Below are positions 48,262 to 57,267 of a DNA stretch of 64,000 bases, one piece after another; within the stretch, counting starts at the first letter, position 1, and the number at the start of each line of letters is the position of its first letter. The translations under genes were made by a program, and so were the position numbers. The DNA comes from Phycisphaerales bacterium (lineage in GTDB: Bacteria; Planctomycetota; Phycisphaerae; Phycisphaerales; UBA1924): assembly GCA_040217175.1 (NCBI GenBank), contig JAVJNT010000001.1, positions 992,001-1,056,000 on the forward strand. Reading direction: 5' to 3'. The notes beneath the pieces were generated by a model that saw only the letters and a program-made list of their open reading frames with translations, was not told the origin of the DNA and searched no databases.

Positions 48262-51102
48262 TCAGCCGTCGCCGTCGCCGCCCGGCGAGGCCGGCCGCAC
48301 GATGATCTTCATCCGCCCGTCCTCCACCGCGTACTTCGCGAACACGTCGCGTAGCTCGGCGGGGGTGAACGAGCCCAGGGCCTCGCGCTCCATCGCCATC
48401 TCGTCGAGCGAGCCGCCGAGGTAGTCGAGCGTCTGCAGCTCGCGCAGCCAGGCGGCGGGGTTGCGGACCGTCTCGTCGTGCACATTGCGCAGCTGCTCGA
48501 CGGCGATCGCCAGCTCCTCGTCGGTCGGGCCGTCGGCGGCGAACGCCTCGAACATCGAGCGGACCTCGTCGGCCAGCAGGTCGGCCGTCGCGGGGTCGGT
48601 CGTCGTCTGGACGCTGAGCAGGCCGAAGCCGGGCCACGTGCGGGCCGTCCGGTGCGAGACGCTGGGGCTGTAGGCGTAGCCGAGCTCTTCGCGGATGCGA
48701 TCAATCATGCGGCTGTTGAGCACGCGCGCCGCCAGCCGCAGGGCCCGCACGTCGCGCGTGTCCCACGCGTTCGCCCCGTAGTAGCCGGCGACGACGTAGG
48801 CCTGCGGCGTCGAGACGTCGGGCTGCTTCAAGAGCTCGATGGGGCCTTCCGGCCGTTCCATCTGCCGCGCGTCCCAGTTGGTCCGGTCCGACACGCGCGG
48901 CCGCGACTCGAGCGAGCCGAGGTAGGTGCGCACGAGCTCGATGGTCGCCTCGACGTCCAGGTCGCCGACGATGGCGACCTCCATCGGGCCACTGAGCTGC
49001 TCGTCGAGCCAGGCCTGCGCGGCTGCGGTGTCGATCGCCTCGATGCGGTGCTTGGGCGTCAGGCCGGGCCGCGAGTCGTCGGCCGGATACATCGCCTCGA
49101 TGACGGCCTTGAGCGCCGCGCCCTGGGGCATGGTGTCGAGCATCTCGAGCGTGCGGAGCTGGCCGCGGCGCCACTGCTCTGTTGCAGCGTCCTCGACCAT
49201 CGGGTCGGTCAGCAGCAGGTGGCTGAGCGTGAAGGCGTTCTCGAGCTCGTCGGGCGTCGTGCTGAAGCCGATGGTCAGGCCGTCGGCGTTGGAGCCGCCG
49301 CGGACGCGGGCCTTCCAGCCCGTCGTCAGGTCGTCGATCTGGGTCGAGCTGAGCCCGCCCGCGGCGGGACGCGCGAGCGCCGTCGTCGCCGCGTCGGTCA
49401 GGCCGCGGGTGTCCTCGCCCTCGTGGACCAGCCCGCCGAAGACGTGGATGGAGCCGAGGACCTCGCCCTGGCGTTCCGTCATGCGCTTGACGTGCACGCG
49501 GACGCCGTTGTCGAGCCAGAGGCTGGTGACGCCGGTGTCCTCGTGGGTGGTCGTCTCGGCGATGCCGCCGGGGGTGGGCGTCTCGTCGAGCAGGCGCTCG
49601 GCGCGGGCCTGGGTTTCGTACGGCTCGGGCTCGGCGCGCAGCGCGGCCTCGCCGGCGGCCAGTAGCTCCGACTCGGTGGGCGTGTTCTCGTCCTCGCGCG
49701 TCTGCAGCGTGAAGACGGCGTCCTCGAAGGCGAACACGTCGCGGAAGTCTTCGTTCGTCTCTTCCAGCGTGACGCCGGGGAGCAGCTCGCGGAGCAATTC
49801 CAGTTGTTGCGCGACGCTCATGAACGGCTCGCCGCTGGCGATCGAATCGACGACCGCGCCGCGCAGCAGCCGGCTCGGCCGCGTCGCCTCGCCCTCGACG
49901 GCGCGCTCGGCGCTCGAGAGCAGCCGGCGCTTGGCGTCCTCAAGCTCGGGCTCGGTGAAGCCATGGATCGTCGCGCGGCGCACCTCGCGGCCGATTTCCT
50001 TGAGCACGTCCTTCCAGCGGCCGTTCTCGCTGCGGCCGGTCGCCTGCGTCCACTGGATGGCCCCGGCGAAGTCGCCCGTACTCACGCTGCCGCCGAGCAT
50101 GCTGAGCTCGCCGTCCTGCACGCCCTCGCCCAGCCGGTCGTTCATCATGGCGGTGGCCAGCGACCGGACCAGGTCGTCGCGGTACTGGCCGACGGTGGTC
50201 GTCGGCCCGCCGGGCACGTCGATGAAGTTGATGGCGACCTCTTCGCGGGTTTCCTCGGGATCGCTGGCGACGATGGCGCTGCGGCCCTGCGTTGGCACGA
50301 CGCCCGCGTCGCGCGGCTCGGGACGCGGGACGAACTCGCCTTGGCCGAAGAGCTCCTTGATGGTGCCGGTGACATCATCGGGCGTGACGTCGCCGACGAC
50401 GAGCAGCGTCATGTTGCTGGGCACGTACCAAGTGTCGTAGTAGCGCTTGATGGGCTCGAGCCCCGCGGTCGTCAGCACCTCTTCGGTGCCGATGGGGATG
50501 CGCTGGCCGAACTCGCTCTCGGGCGCGATCCGCTCGATGAGGTCGTAGAGCACCCGCTGCTGGGGCGAGAGGCTCGCGCGGCGTTCCTCCAGGATGATCT
50601 TGCGCTCCTGCTCGATGCCGCTCTCGGGCAGCAGCAGGTTGTTCGCCACGTCGCTCAGGAACAACAGCGCCGGGTCCACCATCTCCGGCTCGGAGCTCGG
50701 CAGGCTGATCGTGTAGCCCGTGCGGTCGAAGCCCGTGACGGCGTTCTGGTGGCGGCCGAAGGAGAGGCCCAGGTTCTCGAAGAACGGGCGCACGGTGCCG
50801 GGCGGATAGTTGGTGCTGCCGGCGAAGGCCAGGTGCTCGAGGAAGTGGGCCAGGCCGCGCTGGTCCTCTTCTTCGTTGAGCGAGCCCGAGTGCACGTGCA
50901 GCCAGAGTTCGACCCGCTCGGGCGGCTCGGCGTTGGGCACGATGACGTACTCCAGGCCGTTGTCCAGCGTGCCGCGGACGAGGCGCGGGTCTTCGGGCAG
51001 CGGCCGGTCGCGTTCGACCTGCTGGGCCGAGGCGGAGGCGGCCGCGGCGAGCGAGAGCACGACGGCGCACGGGCGGGCGAGGCGATGGGCGAGCGTGGTC
51101 AT
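48262..51102 (-). CDS. M16 family zinc peptidase (two-domain, secreted)
   Basis: 946 residues with a signal peptide ending near ASASAQQ (~27). The inverted zinc motif HxxEH is in GLAHFLEHLAFAGS, with the third ligand Glu in EQERKIILEERRAS about 77 residues later. A second, inactive M16 half (~480-946) completes the clam-shell. Such pitrilysin/insulinase-like proteases degrade oligopeptides in the periplasm or cell surface. The start ATG at 51102 is preferred because TATCCT lies 5 nt upstream and the upstream in-frame extension is short and unlikely. Confidence 0.92.
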   Translation of the reverse strand: MTTLAHRLARPCAVVLSLAAAASASAQQVERDRPLPEDPRLVRGTLDNGLEYVIVPNAEPPERVELWLHVHSGSLNEEEDQRGLAHFLEHLAFAGSTNYPPGTVRPFFENLGLSFGRHQNAVTGFDRTGYTISLPSSEPEMVDPALLFLSDVANNLLLPESGIEQERKIILEERRASLSPQQRVLYDLIERIAPESEFGQRIPIGTEEVLTTAGLEPIKRYYDTWYVPSNMTLLVVGDVTPDDVTGTIKELFGQGEFVPRPEPRDAGVVPTQGRSAIVASDPEETREEVAINFIDVPGGPTTTVGQYRDDLVRSLATAMMNDRLGEGVQDGELSMLGGSVSTGDFAGAIQWTQATGRSENGRWKDVLKEIGREVRRATIHGFTEPELEDAKRRLLSSAERAVEGEATRPSRLLRGAVVDSIASGEPFMSVAQQLELLRELLPGVTLEETNEDFRDVFAFEDAVFTLQTREDENTPTESELLAAGEAALRAEPEPYETQARAERLLDETPTPGGIAETTTHEDTGVTSLWLDNGVRVHVKRMTERQGEVLGSIHVFGGLVHEGEDTRGLTDAATTALARPAAGGLSSTQIDDLTTGWKARVRGGSNADGLTIGFSTTPDELENAFTLSHLLLTDPMVEDAATEQWRRGQLRTLEMLDTMPQGAALKAVIEAMYPADDSRPGLTPKHRIEAIDTAAAQAWLDEQLSGPMEVAIVGDLDVEATIELVRTYLGSLESRPRVSDRTNWDARQMERPEGPIELLKQPDVSTPQAYVVAGYYGANAWDTRDVRALRLAARVLNSRMIDRIREELGYAYSPSVSHRTARTWPGFGLLSVQTTTDPATADLLADEVRSMFEAFAADGPTDEELAIAVEQLRNVHDETVRNPAAWLRELQTLDYLGGSLDEMAMEREALGSFTPAELRDVFAKYAVEDGRMKIIVRPASPGGDGDG

Positions 51103-51107
51103 GGTGC

Positions 51108-51113
51108 AGGATA
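51108..51113 (-). promoter_or_regulatory. TA-type -10 box of the M16 peptidase gene
   Basis: TATCCT on the minus strand ends 5 nt before the ATG at 51102. Confidence 0.5.
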
Positions 51114-51192
51114 GGGATGCGCGAGCACCCCCACCCATGTTGAAAGGGGGCCGCAGGGGCCGCAGTCGGCCGCAGGGAGCCGTCGGGGCCGC

Positions 51193-51540
51193 TCAGCCGT
51201 GGGCGTCCACGCCCGTCTTCTCGCTCACGGGGCTGAAGAGGTCGAGGATGCGGCATCGCTCCAGGGCTTTGCAGGCGTGCGGGAGGTTGGGCGGCAGCAC
51301 CAGCACCTGTCCGGCGGAAACCGTAACCTTCTGGCCTTCCCCGATCGTGAATTCCGCACTGCCCTCGAGCATCACCACCATCTGCTCGTTCTCGTGGCTG
51401 TGGCTGGCGACCTCGAAGCCCGGGTGGAGGACGACCTCGCTGATCATCATCCGCTCGCCCAGGATGCGGCGGCGGTCGATCAGGGGCATGGGCGAGTCGG
51501 TGGGCAGGTCGGCGAGGGTGTGGAGGACGTGGTCGGGCAT
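51193..51540 (-). CDS. Cupin-domain protein
   Basis: 115 residues from the ATG at 51540, supported by TAGCCT 5 nt upstream. A single cupin barrel: motif 1 is SHSHENEQMVVMLEGSAEFTIG with the metal-binding His-x-His...Glu, motif 2 is VLVLPPNLPHACKAL with the distal His. All metal ligands are present. Many such small cupins are isomerases, dioxygenases or sugar-binding proteins; the substrate is not predictable. Divergent from the HAF-repeat dockerin gene across a palindrome. Confidence 0.85.
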   Translation of the reverse strand: MPDHVLHTLADLPTDSPMPLIDRRRILGERMMISEVVLHPGFEVASHSHENEQMVVMLEGSAEFTIGEGQKVTVSAGQVLVLPPNLPHACKALERCRILDLFSPVSEKTGVDAHG

Positions 51541-51545
51541 GTGGC

Positions 51546-51551
51546 AGGCTA
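51546..51551 (-). promoter_or_regulatory. TA-type -10 box of the cupin gene
   Basis: TAGCCT on the minus strand ends 5 nt before the ATG at 51540. Confidence 0.4.
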
Positions 51552-51569
51552 CGCCTGGCATCGACCGCA

Positions 51570-51599
51570 GATTCGTGACGAATCGACGCGGATTCGTGG
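51570..51599. promoter_or_regulatory. Palindrome plus half-site between divergent genes
   Basis: GATTCGTGACGAATC (51570-51584) is a perfect 7-bp inverted repeat around one central base. A further half-site GATTCGTGG lies at 51591-51599. The position between the cupin gene (minus) and the HAF/dockerin gene (plus) fits an operator controlling one or both. Confidence 0.5.
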
Positions 51600-51648
51600 T
51601 ATGCTGCTCGGAGCAGGCCGCGGCGCCGGCCTGCACGAGGAGCACGAC

Positions 51649-52899
51649 ATGCCAAGCCTCAGGTCACTGACGATCGCCACGATCTCGCTCGCGTCATGCC
51701 ACGCCGCGCTGGGACAATTCACCGGAACGACCGCGCCGCCCGGCACTACCTTTCCTTCGGCCGTGAAGGTCGCGCGCCAGGCGCCGATCGTCGCGAGTTC
51801 GGTAGGACCCGTCGTCGCGGTCTGGGATCCGGCGGGCGGCGTCGTGCTCGTCGCCGCGCCGACCAGCGGCTTCGCGTCCGCCATGCCCGAGGCGCTCGCC
51901 GCCGACGGTGCGTCGCTCATCGGTCTCATGAACACGACGGGCGGCGCCACCGCGCCGTTCTTCTGGACGCCGCTCGGCGGCACCATCGACCTTACCGGAT
52001 TCCTTGCGCCGGCCTCGGCCCAGCTGCGGCTTACCGACGTGTCCGCACCAGCGGTCGGCGCCGGGACGGTCATCGGAGACTTGATCGCACCGACGACGAC
52101 GGGCCTCCAGCGGCAAGCCTTCACCCTGCCGCTCGGCGGACTCCCGGTGCCTATCGGCGACCTGCCGGGCGGGCTGGACAGTTCGACGGCGATTGCGGTC
52201 GACGCATCGGGCCGATTCGCCGCGTGCAACGGAAATTCCTTGCTCGGCGCCGAAGCGTTCGTGCACGATGCGACCACCGGCGTGCGGACGCCCGTCGGCG
52301 CACTTTCGGCCGGTCCGACGTTCCTCTCCGAGGCACGCGATATCAGTTCGGACGGCAACGTCGTCGTCGGATTCAGTCTCAACGCGGCCGGGGTGCCGAT
52401 CGCCTTCCGCTGGACGGCGGCCACCGGCATCGTGTCGCTCGGGACGCTTCCCGGAGGATTCATCTCGCTCGCCACGGCAACGAACGCCGACGGCTCGATC
52501 ATCGTTGGCGTGGGCGACGATGCCACCGGCGTCGCGCGGGCATGGATCTGGACAAGCCGGTGCGGGCAGATGCGCGACTTGCAAACCGAGATCATCACGG
52601 TCTACGGGCAAGCAAACGCGGCCGGATGGCTGCTCGACGTCGCCGATGGCATGAGTGACACCGGGTTCGTCGGAGGCAGCGGTCTCGATCCGCTCGGCGT
52701 TCGACAGGTCTGGACGAGCCAGATCGCGCGCTGCTGGGCTGACTTCAACGGGGACGGCATGCTGACGCCGGCCGACGCCACCGCGTTCAACACCGCATTC
52801 ATGGCTGGCTCGATGCGTGCGGACTGCGACTGCGACGGCGTGCTCACCGTGCTCGACATCACGTGCTTCAACGCCCAGTTCTCGGCGGGGTGCCCGTAG
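51649..52899 (+). CDS. Secreted HAF-repeat protein with variant GC-type dockerin
   Basis: 416 residues (SD GAGGAG 6 nt before the ATG). A signal peptide ends near HAALGQ (~22). The body consists of HAF-type beta repeats (for example ARDISSDGNVVVGFSLNAAGVPIAFRWT), of the extracellular repeat family. The C-terminal module begins RCWADFNGDG and ends SAGCP, with the same 54-residue Cys-to-Cys span as the other GC-type dockerins but extra cysteines (DCDCDG, DITCF) and less regular repeat units. Its stop lies 2 bp from the convergent pgi gene end. Confidence 0.83.
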   Translation: MPSLRSLTIATISLASCHAALGQFTGTTAPPGTTFPSAVKVARQAPIVASSVGPVVAVWDPAGGVVLVAAPTSGFASAMPEALAADGASLIGLMNTTGGATAPFFWTPLGGTIDLTGFLAPASAQLRLTDVSAPAVGAGTVIGDLIAPTTTGLQRQAFTLPLGGLPVPIGDLPGGLDSSTAIAVDASGRFAACNGNSLLGAEAFVHDATTGVRTPVGALSAGPTFLSEARDISSDGNVVVGFSLNAAGVPIAFRWTAATGIVSLGTLPGGFISLATATNADGSIIVGVGDDATGVARAWIWTSRCGQMRDLQTEIITVYGQANAAGWLLDVADGMSDTGFVGGSGLDPLGVRQVWTSQIARCWADFNGDGMLTPADATAFNTAFMAGSMRADCDCDGVLTVLDITCFNAQFSAGCP

Positions 52900-52901
52900 G
52901 G

Positions 52902-54326
52902 TCAGTCCGCGGTGAGCTTGGACCGCAGATCTTCGAACCCGGGCTTGCCCATCAACGCAAACGTCGCCTTCTTGCCGAGCTCCACGGCCGGCTGGTTGTA
53001 GGCGTCGACGCCCAGCATGAGGCCGGCGTACGCGGTCGCCACCTGCCAGAGCATCATGAACTCGCCCACGGCGTGCGGCGTGACCCCGGGCAAGCGGATC
53101 GTCAGGTTCGGCCGGCGGCTCTCGGTGAGGGCATACTCGGTTGCCTTCTTCTCAGCGACAAGGAGATTCGCGAGGCTCGAGCCCTCGAGGTATGCCAGCG
53201 CCTCTTCACCCAGGCCTGCGGGGATGGGCGCCTCGTGCGCGAACTTCTCGACCTCGAGGAAGATCGCGACCTTGTCGTTGGGCCCCTCGCGATAGAGCTG
53301 CACCTGGCTGTGCTGGTCGGTCGCGCCCAGGGCCTTCACGGGCGTGAAGCCGGCGTACGTGATGCCCTGCACGCCCTTGACGATCTTGCCCAGGCTCTCG
53401 GCCCAGAGCTGACGCCACCAGTCGGCCATCAGGTAGAGCTGATTGGCGTAGGGCATCATGACGTGTACGGTCTTGCCCTGCCGCTGGCCCAGCTCGACGA
53501 GCACGGTCGCGAGCATGGCGGCGGGGTTGGCATGCAGGTCTTCGCTTCTGCACGCGTGCTCCATCGCGGCGGCGCCGTCGAGCAGGCCGTCGACGTCGAT
53601 GCCGCAGAGGGCGCACGAGATCAGCCCCACCGGGCTGAGCGCACTGAAACGCCCCCCGACGCCCTCGGGCACCGGCAGCGTCTCGTAGCCCGCAGCGTCG
53701 CAAAGGCGCCGCATCGTGCCCTTCTCGGGGTCGGTGACGGCGATGAGCCGATCGGCATGGCCATCGCCCCGCGCCTTCTGGAGCATCTCACGCACGATGA
53801 GGAACTGCGCCGCCGTCTCGGCCGTCTCGCCGCTCTTGCTGATAACCACGAACAGCGTGCGGTCGAACTTCGGGTCTTCGCTCGTGATGAGCGAAAGAGT
53901 CTGGTGGAACAGCACGGGGTCGGCGTTGTCGAGGACGAACAGCCGCGGGTGCGTCCGTTCCCTCGTCAGGTTGTGCATGAGCGGGTTGAGCGCGCTCTGT
54001 AGTGCGATGTTTCCCAGTGCGCTGCCGCCGATGCCAAGCACCACGACGTTGTCGAGCTGGCCCTCGTACTGCTTGGCGATGGCCTTGACGGCCTGCACGT
54101 GCTCGTCGCGCATCGCCCCCTCGGCCAGCAGCCGCCACCGCTCCCAACCGGTCCCGCGAGAGGCTTCGAGCCGTTGCGTCAGCACGGTCGCTGCGTGCGC
54201 TGCGGGCCCGTCGGGCGCGAGCACGTCGGGGTCGAGACCATGATCGTGCACGGCCGTGCTCAGGCAGCGGCCCGTGTCCAGTGAGAGCGAGGTCTGGCTT
54301 GTCGAGCTTGAGGTCGGGGCGGGCAT
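52902..54326 (-). CDS. pgi: Glucose-6-phosphate isomerase
   Basis: 474 residues, similar in length to bacterial type PGI. Conserved segments: GIGGSALGN, VISKSGETAET (sugar phosphate-binding Ser/Thr), GVGGRFSALSPVG, and the C-terminal LEGSSLANLLVAEKKATEYAL. It interconverts glucose 6-phosphate and fructose 6-phosphate. TACCCT 5 nt before the ATG supports the start. Confidence 0.93.
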   Translation of the reverse strand: MPAPTSSSTSQTSLSLDTGRCLSTAVHDHGLDPDVLAPDGPAAHAATVLTQRLEASRGTGWERWRLLAEGAMRDEHVQAVKAIAKQYEGQLDNVVVLGIGGSALGNIALQSALNPLMHNLTRERTHPRLFVLDNADPVLFHQTLSLITSEDPKFDRTLFVVISKSGETAETAAQFLIVREMLQKARGDGHADRLIAVTDPEKGTMRRLCDAAGYETLPVPEGVGGRFSALSPVGLISCALCGIDVDGLLDGAAAMEHACRSEDLHANPAAMLATVLVELGQRQGKTVHVMMPYANQLYLMADWWRQLWAESLGKIVKGVQGITYAGFTPVKALGATDQHSQVQLYREGPNDKVAIFLEVEKFAHEAPIPAGLGEEALAYLEGSSLANLLVAEKKATEYALTESRRPNLTIRLPGVTPHAVGEFMMLWQVATAYAGLMLGVDAYNQPAVELGKKATFALMGKPGFEDLRSKLTAD

Positions 54327-54331
54327 GGCCG

Positions 54332-54337
54332 AGGGTA
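54332..54337 (-). promoter_or_regulatory. TA-type -10 box of pgi
   Basis: TACCCT on the minus strand ends 5 nt before the ATG at 54326. Confidence 0.45.
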
Positions 54338-54369
54338 GACGCGCTGCCCCCGGCCCGGCCCGAACGCGA

Positions 54370-55179
54370 TCAGCAGCCGTCGGCGAAGGCGTTCTGGTAT
54401 GCCAGGAAGTCGAAGATGGTCAGCGACCCATCACCATCGAAGTCGGCACGCGGATCGCCGGCATCGAACAGGTTCTGGAATTCGAGGAAGTCGAAGATCG
54501 TGAGTTCGCCGTCGCCGTCGAGCTCGGCGGCGCACTCGACGCTCAGGAGCTCGATCGTGTACGTGCCCAGGGCGGGCGTGCCGGTAAAGGGGAACTCGTC
54601 GGCGATCTGGCGGATCGGCTCGGCGGGGTTCGTGTCCATGTTGGGCGAGGTGTAGGTCGTGCCCGAGTCCGTGCCCGAGTCGTAGGGCCACAGGTCGAAC
54701 ACGATGTTCTGGCGCCAGCCGCCGTCGTCGCGCAGGTCCAGGCCCTGCGTGCCGACGTACCAGTCGGGACTCGGCGCGATCATGGTCACGAGCGTAAGCA
54801 ACGGGAACTCGCTCGAGGTCTCGAACGTGAGAGAAACGCTGCCGGGGCTGAGGCGGATGGGGCCACCGACGATGTCGATCCCGATCATGCCGTCGGTGGC
54901 CATCTGCGAGATCTCGAAGAGCAGGAGCGACGTGCTGCCGGTTTCGGCCATGACCTCCATGCCAGGGCTGGCAAGCTCACCAGCTTGCCAGATGAGGCCG
55001 GGCTCGGCGTGCGTCGCACCCACGAGCGGCGAGAAGTGCGGGTTGCGCGGGAAGTCGACCGGGTGGGTCGCCTCCGACCACGTCGAATCGAACGTCACGC
55101 GGTAGGTCGCGCGAGACTGGGCGTGGACGGTCGAGGCCAGGCAGGCGGTCAGGCAAGCTGCGGTCAGGGTGCGGCGCAT
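54370..55179 (-). CDS. Secreted spondin-domain protein with GC-type dockerin
   Basis: 269 residues with an AGGAGA SD. A signal peptide ends near STVHAQ (~21). Residues ~25-205 match a spondin N-type domain (YRVTFDSTWSEATHPVDFPRNPHFSPLVGATH). The C-terminal module runs from CAAELDGDG to the final ADGC and again spans 54 residues between its two cysteines; the mature chain has no others. It likely mediates cell-surface or matrix adhesion. Confidence 0.87.
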   Translation of the reverse strand: MRRTLTAACLTACLASTVHAQSRATYRVTFDSTWSEATHPVDFPRNPHFSPLVGATHAEPGLIWQAGELASPGMEVMAETGSTSLLLFEISQMATDGMIGIDIVGGPIRLSPGSVSLTFETSSEFPLLTLVTMIAPSPDWYVGTQGLDLRDDGGWRQNIVFDLWPYDSGTDSGTTYTSPNMDTNPAEPIRQIADEFPFTGTPALGTYTIELLSVECAAELDGDGELTIFDFLEFQNLFDAGDPRADFDGDGSLTIFDFLAYQNAFADGC

Positions 55180-55280
55180 GGGTGGGTCTCCTCTTGGGCG
55201 ATTGTAACGCGTCTGGCCGTTGGGTCGGCCCTCCAACCAAACCCTTGCGCGCCGTTCGCAGGTTTTCGGCCCTCGACCGG

Positions 55281-55736
55281 TCAGCCGCCGCGAATCTGGG
55301 CGATGACCTTCAACTCCACGGCGATCGGGGCGTTTCCGCCCTGCGGCAGGCGGCTGACCTCGATGGTCGTGCGGCACGGATTGGGTTTTCCCTCGCCGGC
55401 GAAGAAGTCCTTCCAGAGCGCGTTGAAGGCCGCGAAATCGCGCGGGATGTCCGTCAGGTAGACCTGCACGTCGACGACGTCCTCGAAGCGGGCCCCGCCG
55501 GCCTCGACCACGGTCCGCACGTTCTCGAAGCACGCTCGGCACTGGGCTTCGAAGTCGTAATCAACGAGGTTGCCTGCGTCGTCGAGCGAGACGCCGGGCA
55601 CGGTGTTCTCACCCGGCTTTCGCGGGCCGACGCCCGAGCAGAAGAGCAGGTCGCCGACGCGCCGGGCGTGCGGGTAGGCGCCGACGGGCTTGGGCGCGGC
55701 ATCGGTCGAGATTCGATCTGACATGTCGTTTCCCAT
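55281..55736 (-). CDS. RidA-family deaminase, 2-aminomuconate deaminase-like
   Basis: 151 residues. The Rid fold is evident from GDLLFCSGVGPR, the active-site strand VYLTDIPRDF and the conserved arginine in PCRTTIEVSRLPQGG. Segments such as PKPVGAYPHARRVGD resemble the 2-aminomuconate deaminase subgroup more than generic RidA. It follows an aldehyde dehydrogenase gene by 6 bp on the same strand, the order expected for 2-aminomuconate semialdehyde oxidation then deamination in tryptophan/2-aminophenol catabolism. A generic enamine deaminase role cannot be excluded. Confidence 0.85.
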   Translation of the reverse strand: MGNDMSDRISTDAAPKPVGAYPHARRVGDLLFCSGVGPRKPGENTVPGVSLDDAGNLVDYDFEAQCRACFENVRTVVEAGGARFEDVVDVQVYLTDIPRDFAAFNALWKDFFAGEGKPNPCRTTIEVSRLPQGGNAPIAVELKVIAQIRGG

Positions 55737-55742
55737 GGGAGA

Positions 55743-57230
55743 TCACTCCCCGAGGTTGATCGTCACGCTCTTGGGTTCGGTGAAGAAGCGCATCGCCTCC
55801 CACCCGCCCTCGCGACCCACGCCGCTTTGCTTCACGCCGCCGAATGGCGTGCGCAAGTCACGGAGCATCCAGCAGTTCACCCACACGATGCCGCTCTCGA
55901 GCGCCGCGCTCACGCGATGGGCCCGCGTCAGGTCCTGCGTCCACACGCTGGCCGCAAGGCCGTAGGACGTGCCATTGGCCAACTCGATCGCCTCGGCCTC
56001 GGTCTCGAACCGCTGCACGGCGCAGACTGGGCCAAAGACCTCTTCCTGGATGATCGCACAGTCCTGGCGGACGCCGTCGAGGACGGTGGGAAGATAGAAC
56101 GCGCCGTCTCGCACACGGTCAGGGAGCGCCTCGGGCGCCCCACCGCCGGTGAGCACGCGAGCGCCGTCGGCAATGGCCCGCTCGACGTAGCCCGCGACCT
56201 TGTCTCGATGATCGTGGCTTACCAACGCTCCGAAGCGTGTGTCAGAATCGAGCGGATCACCGGGCACCAAGGCCTTCGCATCCGCAACCAGTCGCTCGAC
56301 GACCGCTTCGTACACGCCCGACTGGACCAGCACGCGCGAGCCGCACAGGCAGATCTGGCCCTGGTTGCTGAAGGCAGCGCGAGCGACGTGCTGCGACACC
56401 TGCTCGATGTTCGCATCGTCGAACACCACGAACGGGTTCTTGCCGCCGAGTTCGAGCGAGGCCGGCTTCAGGTCGCGCCCGCAGGTCTCGCCGATCCAGC
56501 GGCCGACCTTGGTCGAACCGGTGAACGTCACGGCCGCCACGCCCGGGTGCGTCACGATGCTGGCGCCCGCCGGCTCGCCGCGGCCGTGCACGATGTTCAG
56601 TACGCCCGGGGGCAAGACGGCTGCAGCCTTCTCGCCCAGCATGCTCGCGGTGGTCGGCGTGAGCTCGCTCGGCTTGGCGACGACGGTGCACCCCGCCGCG
56701 AGCGCCGGTGCGATCTTCCACGTGAGAAGGTACAGCGGCAGATTCCAGGGGCTGATGGCCCCCACCACGCCCTTGGGCCGGCGGAGCGTGTAGCCGAGCA
56801 TCTGCCCGGGCACGTCGTGGCTCTCGCTGGCGTACTGGCTCGCGGCGGCGGCGAAGAACCGCAGATTTCGCACCGATCGCGGGATGTCGATCGACCGCGC
56901 GACGGTGATCGGCTTGCCGCTATCGACGCACTCGGCGTGGGCAAATCGGTCGAGGTCGGCCTCGATCGCGTCGGCCAGCGCGTGCAGCATGGCGCCGCGG
57001 TCTTCGCCCGAGAGACCGGCCCACTTGTCGAACGCCCCGGTCGCGGCGTGCACGGCGGCGTCTACGTCGGCCGGCGACGAATCGGGCACATGGCCGATCG
57101 CCCGACCGGTCGCCGGATCAATGTTCTCGATGGTCTTTGAAGCCGTGCCGGGCGCGTTACCGATCCAGTTGCGGACCTCGTGCTGGGTCTCTCGGTGGTG
57201 CTGAGGGATGGTCCCGGCGTGCTCGCCCAT
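55743..57230 (-). CDS. Aldehyde dehydrogenase, muconic-semialdehyde type
   Basis: 495 residues. ALDH signatures are complete: SPWNLPLYLLTWK (cofactor-site region), FTGSTKVGRWIG, catalytic Glu in SLELGGKNP, and catalytic Cys in NQGQICLCGSR, a sequence context typical of ALDH8/2-aminomuconic or 2-hydroxymuconic semialdehyde dehydrogenases. It is NAD-dependent in that family. Co-oriented with the RidA-type gene downstream. Divergent from glyA: start codons are 37 bp apart with back-to-back TA-type boxes. Confidence 0.9.
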   Translation of the reverse strand: MGEHAGTIPQHHRETQHEVRNWIGNAPGTASKTIENIDPATGRAIGHVPDSSPADVDAAVHAATGAFDKWAGLSGEDRGAMLHALADAIEADLDRFAHAECVDSGKPITVARSIDIPRSVRNLRFFAAAASQYASESHDVPGQMLGYTLRRPKGVVGAISPWNLPLYLLTWKIAPALAAGCTVVAKPSELTPTTASMLGEKAAAVLPPGVLNIVHGRGEPAGASIVTHPGVAAVTFTGSTKVGRWIGETCGRDLKPASLELGGKNPFVVFDDANIEQVSQHVARAAFSNQGQICLCGSRVLVQSGVYEAVVERLVADAKALVPGDPLDSDTRFGALVSHDHRDKVAGYVERAIADGARVLTGGGAPEALPDRVRDGAFYLPTVLDGVRQDCAIIQEEVFGPVCAVQRFETEAEAIELANGTSYGLAASVWTQDLTRAHRVSAALESGIVWVNCWMLRDLRTPFGGVKQSGVGREGGWEAMRFFTEPKSVTINLGE

Positions 57231-57236
57231 GGGGGC

Positions 57237-57242
57237 ACTGTA
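57237..57242 (-). promoter_or_regulatory. TA-type -10 box of the aldehyde dehydrogenase gene
   Basis: TACAGT on the minus strand ends 6 nt before the ATG at 57230. Confidence 0.4.
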
Positions 57243-57255
57243 GAGCCTCCGAACC

Positions 57256-57261
57256 TATACT
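57256..57261 (+). promoter_or_regulatory. TA-type -10 box of glyA
   Basis: TATACT ends 6 nt before the glyA ATG (57268); no SD. Confidence 0.5.
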
Positions 57262-57267
57262 GGACGC

